In this document: piece by piece, positions 34,871 to 43,283 of the stretch
Layout of the letters: each line of letters begins with the position of its first letter
Numbering within the stretch: the first letter of the stretch is position 1
Assembly: GCA_964506935.1 (NCBI GenBank)
Contig: CAZDOD010000001.1
Coordinates: forward strand, 1-46,673
Length of the DNA: 46,673 nucleotides
From: CAZDOD01 sp964506935
GTDB lineage: Bacteria; Desulfobacterota; Zymogenia; Zymogenales; Zymogenaceae
Direction: 5' to 3'
Program-made: the position numbers and the translations under genes
Notes under the pieces: generated by a model
Told to the model about the DNA's origin: nothing
Database searches by the model: none
The model's input: only the letters and a program-made list of their open reading frames with translations

Positions 34871-35347
34871 TTGAACAGGGTAAAGGTAGGCTATCTATTT
34901 ATTCTCATCCTGGTCTCGGCGGCCTTGGTTATATCATGCAAAAAGCCCATGACCGATGAGGAGGTAATCAAACAGATCATCATCGATACGGGAGATCTTG
35001 CCGAAAAGAAGGACATCAAAGGGATCCTGTCATATGTCTCCGAATCATACAAAGACGCCGAGGGATATGGCCGAGACGACATAAAGGGTATCCTGTTTGT
35101 TTACTTTAGGCAGCATGAGAGGATTGGGGTCTATGTGAGGCACGTCGATGTCGAGGTCGGGGGGGATTCGGCCGAGGCCATCGTCAAGCTCATCTTCACC
35201 GGCGGGGAGGAGCCGGAGGGCGTCGGTGATGTCGTCCCGAGTTCGGGAAGTGGCTACCAGCTTGATTTGAAGTTAAAGAGGGAGGATGGAGACTGGATGG
35301 TGGTGAGGGCTAAATGGACCGACATCGGATTTGTGGAGGCGCTTTAA
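34871..35347 (+). CDS. Small lipoprotein (NTF2/DUF4440-like fold possible)
   Basis: Short exported protein. Seen: a lipoprotein signal with a hydrophobic core and lipobox VISC (Cys23 with this start), then ~135 residues beginning MTDEEVIKQIIIDTGDLAEKKD and including a beta-rich half that ends in GDWMVVRAKW, a pattern common in NTF2-like domains. The start is a TTG at 34871-34873, six bases after AGAGGAGGTG; the open frame begins 16 codons earlier, which would spoil the signal peptide. 158 residues. Function not predictable. Confidence 0.75.
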   Translation: MNRVKVGYLFILILVSAALVISCKKPMTDEEVIKQIIIDTGDLAEKKDIKGILSYVSESYKDAEGYGRDDIKGILFVYFRQHERIGVYVRHVDVEVGGDSAEAIVKLIFTGGEEPEGVGDVVPSSGSGYQLDLKLKREDGDWMVVRAKWTDIGFVEAL

Positions 35348-35417
35348 ATCTCCGTTGTTTATTTGATATGAATCTGTCTTAGTCAGGGGTGGGATTTTAA
35401 AAAATCGAAGAGGCCCC

Positions 35418-36392
35418 TCACACTTTATCGCGCCTCTTTTCGCTCCCGTCTATGGTCGATCCAAACCTCAGCTTTCTGGGATCGGTCTTCTTGTCAAATT
35501 TTTCGGGGTCGCAAAAGACGTAGGGGAGCTTATCCAATCGGGCCTTAAAATCGACGCCTGACGCTCCCCCTTTAAGTATCTCGCTCTCTGCGTTATCGCC
35601 GAAACGGCTCTCGTCTGCAACCTCGACCTTTTCCTTGATTAGTTCGAGATATTTTTCGTTTATCTCATAACCGATCGAGTTTCTATTTAGCATCCTTGCC
35701 GCCAGCGTGGTTGTGCCGCTGCCTAAGAAGGGATCAAGGACGGTATCCCCGACGAAGGAAAACATCTTGATCAGCCTCTTCGGGAGCTCTGTGGGGAATG
35801 CCGCGATGTGACCGTCCTGCCTCTCACCCGGAAAATTCCAATGGCCGTAAAAATACTCGTTCCATTCCTCGATCGTGAGCCTTGACTCTTCCTTTGTCTC
35901 TTTATCTACCTTCGGGGAAGTTCCGATCTTTTTGAAAATCAGGATGAATTCGTAGTCCAGTTTTATTATCCCGTTTCTCGGATATGGATAGGAGCCCATG
36001 ATTGTAGCACCGCCCGTGGTGTTGGTCGTGGTGACCTTCTGCCATATAACGGCCCCCATGTAGTCGAAGCCCTTTGCCTCGCAGAATTTTATTATCTCCG
36101 TCCTTATCGGGATAACCTTGTATCTCCCGTAATAGACCGATCGGGCGAATTGGTCGCCGATGTTGATACAGAGCCTGCACCCCGGATGGAGGACTCGGTG
36201 ACATTCAGACCAGACTAAGTTGAGGTTATTTATATAGTCTTCATATGTGTCATTGAAGCCTATCTGGCCGTCGTGGCCGTAGTCCTTGAGTTGCCAGTAT
36301 GGCGGAGATGTTATCACGAGGTGGACGGAGGCGGATTCGACCTCCCCCATCTCCCTCGAATCTCCGATAATTATCTTATGATTGGTTGTCAT
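35418..36392 (-). CDS. Orphan DNA (N4-cytosine or N6-adenine) methyltransferase, beta type
   Basis: SAM-dependent exocyclic-amine DNA methyltransferase. Seen: the catalytic motif IV TSPPYW (28-33) near the N-terminus, the SAM motif DPFLGSGTTTLAARML (220-235) near the C-terminus, and between them a target-recognition stretch; this order is the beta class. SPPYW is usual in N4-cytosine enzymes. Past the SAM motif a further ~75 residues end in a basic tail. 324 residues. No restriction endonuclease gene is next to it, so it is either an epigenetic regulator or a remnant of a restriction system. Upstream (36393-36512) I see no clear promoter. Confidence 0.87.
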   Translation of the reverse strand: MTTNHKIIIGDSREMGEVESASVHLVITSPPYWQLKDYGHDGQIGFNDTYEDYINNLNLVWSECHRVLHPGCRLCINIGDQFARSVYYGRYKVIPIRTEIIKFCEAKGFDYMGAVIWQKVTTTNTTGGATIMGSYPYPRNGIIKLDYEFILIFKKIGTSPKVDKETKEESRLTIEEWNEYFYGHWNFPGERQDGHIAAFPTELPKRLIKMFSFVGDTVLDPFLGSGTTTLAARMLNRNSIGYEINEKYLELIKEKVEVADESRFGDNAESEILKGGASGVDFKARLDKLPYVFCDPEKFDKKTDPRKLRFGSTIDGSEKRRDKV

Positions 36393-36512
36393 TTTTTAGT
36401 GAATCTTAAAGGAAAAAAGCTGTTTCGGCCCGATCGGCTTTTCCGACTCTAAAAACTCGAATGGGTAAAGGGGCTAAAAGGCCGCCTGACCCCGATTCAA
36501 TCAACCACCCCG

Positions 36513-37874
36513 TCACTTCCCCGGATCGATCTTGTAAGACCTCATCTTCTTGTGTAGGTGGCTCCTCTCTATCCCGAGGGTTTTTGCCGTCTGGGAGATG
36601 TTGAAATCGTTCTCTTTGAGCTTCTTTTCAATGAAGATGCGCTCAAATTTCTCCCTTGCCTCCTTTATGTCGTCAAGGCCGAAGAGGTCTTCTCCAATAG
36701 ACGGGGCAGTTTTGCTTTTTATATATGCGGGGATGTCTTCTGTTCCGATTACGCTGTCGGGGCACATGATTATGAGTCGCTCGACAATGTTTTTGAGCTC
36801 CCTTATATTCCCCGGCCAGCGATAGAGCTTGAGGACATCCATAGCCGAGTCATCGATTACCTTCTGTCTCCTTTTATCCTCCTTGGCCAATTCATCGATG
36901 AAGTGGCCGATGAGTAGCGGTATGTCTCCGGCCCTCTCCCTTAGGGGCGGTACGAGTAGCGGGATGACATTAAGGCGGAAGTATAGGTCTTCCCTGAAGC
37001 TCCCCGCCTCTATTCTTTTTAGGAGGTCCTGGTTCGTGGCGGCGATGACCCTGACATCGACTTTGATCGTTTTTGTCCCCCCAACCCGCACGAAGCTCTG
37101 CTCCTGGAGTATCCTTAATATTTTTGCCTGGGTCTTGAGGCTCATATCGCCGATTTCATCGAGAAATATCGTCCCACCGTCCGCGGCATCAAATTTCCCC
37201 GGTTTTTTTGTAGACGCTCCCGTGAACGCCCCCTTCTCGTGCCCGAAGAGCTCGCTCTCGATCAGCTCTTCCGGTATGGCTGCGCAGTTTACGTCAACGA
37301 AGGATCCATCGCTCCTCTTGCTCATGGCAAATAGGGTCCTCGCCACCAGCTCTTTGCCTGTGCCGTTCTCCCCGCTGATCAGGACGTAGCTGTCGTTGGG
37401 CGCCGCCCTCTTGATATCTTCCTTAAGGGCCTTTATGGGAGGGCTCTCGCCCACTATCTTGTAGCTTATATCGAAGCGCTGGCGGTAAAGTGAGACCTCC
37501 TTTTCGAGGCTCTTTTCCTTCAAGGCGTGGTCGATCGTGATAATAACCTTTTCCAAGGATAGCGGTTTCTCGATGAAATCATATGCCCCGAGTTTTGTCG
37601 CCTTTACGGCGGTCTCGATGTTTCCGTGTCCTGATATCATGATTACGGAGACATCCGGAAATTCCTCCCTGACCTTCGTCAGCACCTCCATCCCGTCCAT
37701 CTGGGGCATCCAGATATCCAAGAGCAACAGGTGAGGCCTCTCGGTCTCGACAAGCTCCAGCGCCTTTTCACCGTCTTCTGCCGTGAGGACGATATATCCC
37801 TCGTCGGTTAGAGCGCCGGAAAGGGATTTTCTGATGCTCTCCTCGTCGTCTACTATGAGAATCCGCTTTTTCAT
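36513..37874 (-). CDS. ntrX: Sigma-54-dependent response regulator (NtrX-like)
   Basis: Transcriptional activator of sigma-54 promoters, partner of the NtrY kinase upstream. Domains: receiver (1-120) with phosphoacceptor Asp53; AAA+ (about 145-370) with Walker A GENGTGKE (168-175), the sigma-54-contacting GAFTGA (215-220) and Walker B GGTIFLDE (233-240); and a Fis-type helix-turn-helix at the C-terminus (NISQTAKTLGIERSHLHKKM). 453 residues. Its start overlaps the ntrY stop by 4 bases. Targets in this window are not visible: I found no convincing sigma-54 (GG-N10-GC) site. Confidence 0.93.
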   Translation of the reverse strand: MKKRILIVDDEESIRKSLSGALTDEGYIVLTAEDGEKALELVETERPHLLLLDIWMPQMDGMEVLTKVREEFPDVSVIMISGHGNIETAVKATKLGAYDFIEKPLSLEKVIITIDHALKEKSLEKEVSLYRQRFDISYKIVGESPPIKALKEDIKRAAPNDSYVLISGENGTGKELVARTLFAMSKRSDGSFVDVNCAAIPEELIESELFGHEKGAFTGASTKKPGKFDAADGGTIFLDEIGDMSLKTQAKILRILQEQSFVRVGGTKTIKVDVRVIAATNQDLLKRIEAGSFREDLYFRLNVIPLLVPPLRERAGDIPLLIGHFIDELAKEDKRRQKVIDDSAMDVLKLYRWPGNIRELKNIVERLIIMCPDSVIGTEDIPAYIKSKTAPSIGEDLFGLDDIKEAREKFERIFIEKKLKENDFNISQTAKTLGIERSHLHKKMRSYKIDPGK

Positions 37875-40105
37875 AGAGTGCTCACTGGGAGTTCTATCGT
37901 AAACTTCGTGCCTTTTGGTTCATTATCGGAAACCCTTATGTAGCCGCGATGATCCGAGACGATGGTATTCACGATGGTAAGGCCGAGCCCCGTCCCCGTC
38001 TTTTTCGTGGAGTAATAGGGTTCAAAGAGGCGTTCCTTTACATCCGTTGGTATGCCGCGGCCGGTATCGGATATGACGAGATTTGCCGTATTCAAATCCT
38101 TCCTAAAGGAGGTCTCTATTTCTATTTCACCATCTCCGTCCACCGCCTCCACGGCATTCTCCAAGAGGTTTATAAGCGCCCTCTTTATCTGCTCCTTGTC
38201 GAGTTTCATCTTCGGGAGATTTTTGTCTTCAATGAACCGATAAGTAATGTCTTTGTGGGCGTCCTTATAGAGGGAAAGGGTCTCTTTTACGATTTTGTTG
38301 AGGTGGTTTAATACGGGCTTTGCCGCCGGGAGCCTTGCGAAGTGGGAAAACTCATTGACCAGAGTCTTCATCTCATCAACCTGTGTAATGATAGTCCTTG
38401 TGCACTCATCCAAGACCTCACCGTCATCTACCAGCTTATCGAGGTATTTTTTCCTTATCCGTTGGGCCGATAGCTGTATGGGTGTTAAGGGATTTTTGAT
38501 CTCGTGGGCTATTCGCCTCGCCACTTCACGCCAGGCGGCCATCCTCTGTGCCCTCATCGCCTCGGTTATATCGTCGAAGACCGCCACTATGCCAATGTAA
38601 TTTCCATCCTCGTCAACAAGGTTGTTGGCGTTCGCCATCAGGATGAGTATCCTGTCTTCGAGTGGGATCTCGACCTGACGCTGGATGTAGCCGTCCTTTG
38701 ATCTCTTTAGCTCTTCCATTAGACCAATGATTATATGGTAGTGTTTCGGCTTGAGGACCTCCGTGAATGGGCGGTTCATTACCTTCTCGGTCTTGATCCC
38801 GACCATCCTCTCGGCCGATCTATTGATTGTAGTGATGATTCCATTCTCATCAATAGATATTACACCTGCGGCGACATTTTTCAGGACTATCTCCATGTAC
38901 ATTCTTCTCTGCTCAAGCTCCAAGTTCGATCGGGATAGTTCGTTGTATGCCCTCTCGAGCCTCCTCGACTGGGTCTTGAGATCCTGGGTCATCTTGTTGA
39001 AGGAGTCGACGAGGGTCCCGACTTCGTCGCTGACGGAGACATCGACAAAGACTTCGAGATCACCGCCGGCGACTTTCCTTGTGCCTTCGGCAAGGAGTCC
39101 GATCGGACCAGTTATACCCTTGGCAAGGTAAAAACCGAGCCATGTTGCGGTGAAGACTACCAGTAGCGCGATGGCTGAAAGCGTGATGAGATAACTCACG
39201 ACGATGGATTCCTTAAAGAGCTTATTCCTCTTATATTCCTCGAGGAAGCGGCTTGTCTCAATCATCTTTGCCATCATCGACTTCGGCACAAAGTTGGCGG
39301 TCATCACCACGGCTTTCACCCCTTCCTCCGCGGTCAAGGGGTAAAGCGCCCATACTACATCTCCGTATCCTGTCGTCTGGATCGTCGATACCGGCTTTCC
39401 ATCCAGTGCCTCTTTGAAGAGGCTCGAATTCAGATGTTCGAGGGCCATCTTCGGGATATCTTCACTGACCGATGATGTGAGTTCCTCCATTTCCGGGGAG
39501 AATATCTTGATCAGCCCGAGACCACTTATATTTCTCTGCTTGTCGACATAGCTCTTGAGGTTTTTTCGATTCTCACTTTTGAGGAGACCTGAATTTGCCA
39601 CCTCATTGCCTATTTCTTTGGCGGCGCTTAGGGCCTTGTCTGTGGACAGGGTGTAGTAGGTCTGGGCTATATCCAGCGAGCCTTCGAGGGAGTTCTCGAC
39701 CTGAATGTTGAAAAACTTATCCATGCTGCCGGAGAAAAAAAGCATGGCGGCAAGAAACATTACGAGGGTGGGAAAGAGTGTGAGGCCGGCGAAACTCAAT
39801 ACGAGCTTCGTCCTGAGCTTCGCTCCTTCAACATTCTTCCTCCTCTCAAATATGAGCTTTACGAAGTTCCTGATGACGAGAAATATCACAAGTATCAGGA
39901 GGATGATATTGATATCTATCAGGGCGATCAGCAGGATGTTTTCGCCGACACCTATGTCGAGGTCCTTCTGGGTGAGGACGGTACCAAGGATTGTCAAGAC
40001 TACGATGACTACGGTGGCGACGACTATTATAAATCTCTCTCGTCGCCACTTAGCTTCCTCGGAGGGAGATCTCGGATGCTCCCTTTTTCTATCTATTCTT
40101 TTCAT
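37871..40105 (-). CDS. ntrY: Membrane sensor histidine kinase (NtrY-like)
   Basis: Sensor kinase for NtrX. Seen: N-terminal helices at about 24-44, 55-80 and 100-125, a periplasmic sensor region (about 130-300), a fourth helix (about 302-328), HAMP (about 325-380), PAS (about 400-510), HisKA with His534 in IAHEIKNPLTPIQLSAQRI, and HATPase_c with DTGRGIP and GTGLGLTIV. The LTPIQLSAQR sequence after the H box is characteristic of NtrY. 744 residues. 15 bases after the DUF4390 gene; likely part of the transcript that starts at lpxC. Confidence 0.93.
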   Translation of the reverse strand: MKRIDRKREHPRSPSEEAKWRRERFIIVVATVVIVVLTILGTVLTQKDLDIGVGENILLIALIDINIILLILVIFLVIRNFVKLIFERRKNVEGAKLRTKLVLSFAGLTLFPTLVMFLAAMLFFSGSMDKFFNIQVENSLEGSLDIAQTYYTLSTDKALSAAKEIGNEVANSGLLKSENRKNLKSYVDKQRNISGLGLIKIFSPEMEELTSSVSEDIPKMALEHLNSSLFKEALDGKPVSTIQTTGYGDVVWALYPLTAEEGVKAVVMTANFVPKSMMAKMIETSRFLEEYKRNKLFKESIVVSYLITLSAIALLVVFTATWLGFYLAKGITGPIGLLAEGTRKVAGGDLEVFVDVSVSDEVGTLVDSFNKMTQDLKTQSRRLERAYNELSRSNLELEQRRMYMEIVLKNVAAGVISIDENGIITTINRSAERMVGIKTEKVMNRPFTEVLKPKHYHIIIGLMEELKRSKDGYIQRQVEIPLEDRILILMANANNLVDEDGNYIGIVAVFDDITEAMRAQRMAAWREVARRIAHEIKNPLTPIQLSAQRIRKKYLDKLVDDGEVLDECTRTIITQVDEMKTLVNEFSHFARLPAAKPVLNHLNKIVKETLSLYKDAHKDITYRFIEDKNLPKMKLDKEQIKRALINLLENAVEAVDGDGEIEIETSFRKDLNTANLVISDTGRGIPTDVKERLFEPYYSTKKTGTGLGLTIVNTIVSDHRGYIRVSDNEPKGTKFTIELPVSTL

Positions 40106-40120
40106 CGTTAGAATCTAAAA

Positions 40121-40678
40121 TTAATATACAAATTCCTCCACATACCATTTGGTCTCGAACCTCCAGAGATTCACGAAAAATAGGACATAATGCAAAGACT
40201 CCGGTATATCAACCTTGTCCAGCTCTCCCTTTATCCCAAGGTGGTATGTCTCACCCTTTTCGAGCATATGAAGGGAGACCAGAGGATAGAATTTGACCCT
40301 TGCCATTATCCTCTTGGCATTCTCGAGATCCTTTACCACAACAGGTTTTTCCCCCTCCTCTTCCTTTATGATTGTGTACTCCTCCATGAGGGTATCATAT
40401 TTAATGGTATGCCTGAAGGTTTTGCTCACTACATTTGCGTCAAACCATATACCTTTTAGCTTCTTCATATTGACATTAAAAGTAAAGGTTGTGGGTATGC
40501 CGCTCTTTATCACTTCATCTATCTCGGCCGTGTAACATCCATTAATGTTAAAATAGATATAGACCGTGTTCTGGTATGTCGTGATAACGACATCCGTGAT
40601 CGAGGGCTCCTGGGCCTTGGCAGTGCTTGCCAAAAAGAGCACGAGAAGTATTGTTAAGACAATGTGTCGAGGTTTCAT
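40121..40678 (-). CDS. Exported DUF4390 protein
   Basis: Protein of unknown function. Seen: a signal peptide with a likely cut after AKA (residues 20-22), then ~160 residues with strands such as VYIYFNINGCYTAEIDEVIKSGIPTTFTF and the closing FVNLWRFETKWYVEEF that define the family. In many deltaproteobacterial genomes DUF4390 sits just before ntrY, and here it does so too; it may be a periplasmic partner of the NtrY sensor region, which is inference. Its start overlaps the lpxC stop (ATGA). Confidence 0.83.
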   Translation of the reverse strand: MKPRHIVLTILLVLFLASTAKAQEPSITDVVITTYQNTVYIYFNINGCYTAEIDEVIKSGIPTTFTFNVNMKKLKGIWFDANVVSKTFRHTIKYDTLMEEYTIIKEEEGEKPVVVKDLENAKRIMARVKFYPLVSLHMLEKGETYHLGIKGELDKVDIPESLHYVLFFVNLWRFETKWYVEEFVY

Positions 40679-41523
40679 AGCTCGACTATCTCATATGGTT
40701 TTTGTTCGGCCAGCTTAGAAACAAGTTTGTGGTTTAGGCGGTGTCCTGATTTATATGCCGTAAATTTTCCGACAATCGGCATGCCGAATAGTGCCAGATC
40801 CCCAATGGCGTCGAGGCACTTGTGTCTCACACATTCGTCGGGGAACCTGAGCCCCTCGGGATTGAGCACACCTTCGTCATCGATCACAACCGCGTTTTTT
40901 AAGGATCCGCCCTTGGCGAGGCCTTTTTTGCGCATTTCGTCGACATCCGCGAGTAGGCCGAATGTCCTGGCGGGCGCTATTTCGATTTCAAAGAAATCCG
41001 GGGTGAGCTCAAAGGCGAAGTGCTGTGTTCCTATATGGGGATTTTCGTAGACGATCGTATAGTCGATAAAAAGCCCTTTTTGTGCGGGTTCAAACTTCGC
41101 CCACGAGTCACCGGATTCTACCCTTATCTCCTGTGTGATCCTTGCAGCTAGTTTTTTCCCGCCGGCATCAACGATCCCATCTGAGTTTATCAGGTGGACA
41201 AAAGGGGCGGCACTTCCGTCGATTACGGGCACCTCCGGGCCGTTAATCTTGACCGTCACGTTATCTATGCCAAGGGCATATAACGTCGCCATGAGGTGCT
41301 CGACGGTCGAGACGCTCGCCTCACCCTCTATAATCGTTGTGGCGAGCACCGTATTCTTAACCCTCGAATGGTGGGCGGGTATCCTGATATCCCCGAGATC
41401 ACCACGTATAAATATGATCCCATCTCCCGCATCTGCGGGTAGGATGGTTATTTTGACTCTGCTCCCTGTATGTATCCCTACATCTTCTAAGGAAATCTCT
41501 TTTTTTATAGTCCTTTGGTGCAT
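40675..41523 (-). CDS. lpxC: UDP-3-O-acyl-N-acetylglucosamine deacetylase
   Basis: Zinc enzyme for the committed step of lipid A synthesis. Seen: the QRTIKKEI start and VGIHTG, Glu75-His76 in VEHLMATL, RTFGLLAD, zinc ligands His234 and Asp238 in VRHKCLDAIGD, and the catalytic His261 in YKSGHRLNH. These correspond to Escherichia coli Glu78, His79, His238, Asp242 and His265. 282 residues. No Shine-Dalgarno lies before the ATG at 41521-41523; instead a TATAAT ends 7 bases upstream, so the mRNA is probably leaderless. First gene of an lpxC-DUF4390-ntrY-ntrX unit. Confidence 0.95.
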   Translation of the reverse strand: MHQRTIKKEISLEDVGIHTGSRVKITILPADAGDGIIFIRGDLGDIRIPAHHSRVKNTVLATTIIEGEASVSTVEHLMATLYALGIDNVTVKINGPEVPVIDGSAAPFVHLINSDGIVDAGGKKLAARITQEIRVESGDSWAKFEPAQKGLFIDYTIVYENPHIGTQHFAFELTPDFFEIEIAPARTFGLLADVDEMRKKGLAKGGSLKNAVVIDDEGVLNPEGLRFPDECVRHKCLDAIGDLALFGMPIVGKFTAYKSGHRLNHKLVSKLAEQKPYEIVEL

Positions 41524-41525
41524 TT

Positions 41526-41542
41526 GAGATATTATATATCTC
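41526..41542. promoter_or_regulatory. Palindrome over the lpxC -10 box
   Basis: GAGATAT-TAT-ATATCTC, 7-base arms around 3 bases, centred on the lpxC -10 hexamer and ending 3 bases short of the start codon. It could be a repressor operator or merely an AT-rich coincidence. Confidence 0.4.
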
Positions 41543-41559
41543 TTGATTTGACCTTACAA
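41531..41559 (-). promoter_or_regulatory. Sigma-70-type promoter for lpxC, leaderless
   Basis: Minus strand TTGTAA (41554-41559, four of six), 17-base spacer, perfect TATAAT (41531-41536). The expected transcription start is at 41523-41524, that is the A of the lpxC ATG or one base before it. Confidence 0.65.
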
Positions 41560-41576
41560 GCCTTTTTTCCTGTAAA

Positions 41577-42254
41577 TCAGGGCGTGATTCTAACCGGCCT
41601 TTCCGTAAAAGAATTTGCATGGATGGATATAAAGCGCTGGGGGTCTCGGTAATAGCCGCTGTCTTCCAAAAAGGGGATAAATGTTAAGGTGGGGTTTTTA
41701 AGGGTCAGATTTATTTTTGATACGAATTCTATCGATCCTTTTCTCGCCTCAGACAGGGTGGAGATGAAAATCACCTTTGCGTAATTTCTCGCCGATGCCT
41801 CACTGATAACGGGACCCCAGATATAGCCCCGCATAGGATCTGAGGGGGAAAGAAAGGGCTGATTGTGGGTGAACCTTTCGGACAGGTTCAACCTGTGCTG
41901 CTCGATCTTGAGGGGAGGGGCGGCCATGTATAGGGTAAGGGGCATTTTCTCTTTGGATTCTGTCGCCTCGCTAAAGGCGATGTGATGTGCGTAAGATTCA
42001 AGGTCGTCTATCTTCCCGAGGGGGGTCTCGGCCGAAATGTGAAATGTCCAGAACGGTATGTAATGGGGGTTTTTAACATCCCCCGAATAAAAGAGTACCC
42101 GCATCGGTTTTAATCTTCCGCCGCTCTCCTCCCAGAGATTAAGGCACATCCTGCACAAAAAAACCTTATCCTCCCTCCCGATGCCGACATCGCCACCGCA
42201 GCGGGGACATCTGAGCGGCAGGAGCGAAAGCGAAGGCCGATTAGCCAATGACAA
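41577..42254 (-). CDS. Zinc-ribbon protein of unknown function (paralogue C)
   Basis: Third of three neighbouring proteins with the same N-terminal plan. Seen: a four-cysteine ribbon (CPRCGGDVG ... CRMC, about residues 19-38), then an aromatic-proline-aromatic strand IPFWTFHIS that also occurs in the two upstream paralogues; ~150 further residues without membrane helices. 225 residues. Start is a TTG at 42252-42254 with a very strong AGGAGGAGG five bases upstream, and it overlaps the upstream gene by 14 bases. Probably translationally coupled. Function not recognised. Confidence 0.72.
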   Translation of the reverse strand: MSLANRPSLSLLPLRCPRCGGDVGIGREDKVFLCRMCLNLWEESGGRLKPMRVLFYSGDVKNPHYIPFWTFHISAETPLGKIDDLESYAHHIAFSEATESKEKMPLTLYMAAPPLKIEQHRLNLSERFTHNQPFLSPSDPMRGYIWGPVISEASARNYAKVIFISTLSEARKGSIEFVSKINLTLKNPTLTFIPFLEDSGYYRDPQRFISIHANSFTERPVRITP

Positions 42255-43251
42255 TTTCCTCCTCCTCCCATGGCCTGATAAAGAACCTGTTGAGTGATGA
42301 CAAAAATTGTTTTTTCTTTCCTAAAATCAGTGGGGCGGTTATTAGAAAAAGGAACACCAGCATGCTTATCATCGGAAACAGGGTCAAGAAAAAGGCAAAA
42401 ACAGATAGGATTAATATCCCCGGAACTATGTTTGTCCTTTTTCTCTTCGGGAGTCTCGCCTTGATGATGTTTCCCCTTATCCCGTCCACGACCACCCGTA
42501 TGGCTTCGCTGCCGTAGAGAAACCGTACGATCCAGAGGGGATAATAGATTTGGGAGAGATCTTCAGATATCTTGTTCGCCTCAAAATATGTCAGTGGAAA
42601 TCCCGTGGGCCTTGCCGATGAGGAAAGCGCCGCCCACGCCTCTCTTGAGGCCGCTCTCGGGTCTTTGACCGCATCGAAGACCATCCATTTCGGGCTTATC
42701 AGGGCTGGGTTGAAGATGTGAAGCTCTAGGACGCTAGACTGGGTGGAGACGCCGAACATTCCGAGCTCGGTGACGTTGAGGGCGGGGGTGAAATAGTTTA
42801 TCTCTTTAGAGTAGCATCCCGTTACCTTCTCCCTCGGAATCTTGGGAATGATGACCTCTCCATCTTCGGTCTGCATCCCGCCGGAAAGGACTTTTGCGGG
42901 TTTTTCGCCTATATACCACCCGCCCCCCTTTATCTTTACCTTGTAAAAGGGGACATAGACGAGTTTTGCATCGATGAGGCGGACGACCATTCTCGCCATC
43001 TCATCGGTCTCCTTTTTCTTTACGAGGTTTTTGACAACGCCGATTGCCTGAGGGCGCTCGATCATTTTGGGGATGTAGAAATTTTTCAGGCCACCGCTTC
43101 CCACCACGATGTGGGAGAGCCCACAGTGTTTGCAGCTTACCTTTGTGTATCCCTCGATAAAAGATATCCCGGAGCCGCACGAAGGGCATATGACCGCTAT
43201 CGTGAAGTTTCTGTTCTTCTTTCCCTGTTCGGTGATTTCTGTTTCTTTCAA
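42241..43251 (-). CDS. Zinc-ribbon membrane protein of unknown function (paralogue B)
   Basis: Seen: an N-terminal ribbon (CPSCGSG ... CKHCG, about 21-44), a YVPFYKVKI strand near 97, a second similar strand YYPLWIVRF near 240 followed by AIRVVVDGIRGNIIKARLP, and two C-terminal membrane helices (about 278-312) ending in an acidic tail. The Y-x-P-[WY] strand followed by a VVDG turn is seen in other bacterial zinc-ribbon proteins of unknown role. 336 residues. The ORF opens with TTG at 43249-43251 and no good Shine-Dalgarno, so the exact start is uncertain by a few codons. Confidence 0.72.
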   Translation of the reverse strand: MKETEITEQGKKNRNFTIAVICPSCGSGISFIEGYTKVSCKHCGLSHIVVGSGGLKNFYIPKMIERPQAIGVVKNLVKKKETDEMARMVVRLIDAKLVYVPFYKVKIKGGGWYIGEKPAKVLSGGMQTEDGEVIIPKIPREKVTGCYSKEINYFTPALNVTELGMFGVSTQSSVLELHIFNPALISPKWMVFDAVKDPRAASREAWAALSSSARPTGFPLTYFEANKISEDLSQIYYPLWIVRFLYGSEAIRVVVDGIRGNIIKARLPKRKRTNIVPGILILSVFAFFLTLFPMISMLVFLFLITAPLILGKKKQFLSSLNRFFIRPWEEEEIVIG

Positions 43252-43283
43252 GGTAAAGGAAATTCTATTGATTATCTAAAAAA

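Noticed and set aside
35380..35415. Possible bidirectional terminator between the lipoprotein and methyltransferase genes
   Set aside because: The AGGGG/CCCCT arms are only 5 bases, the interior pairing is AT only, and there is no T run after the stem.
36420..36512. Hairpin-like GC and AT blocks downstream of ntrX
   Set aside because: Stems of at most 6 bases with large loops; not a convincing terminator.
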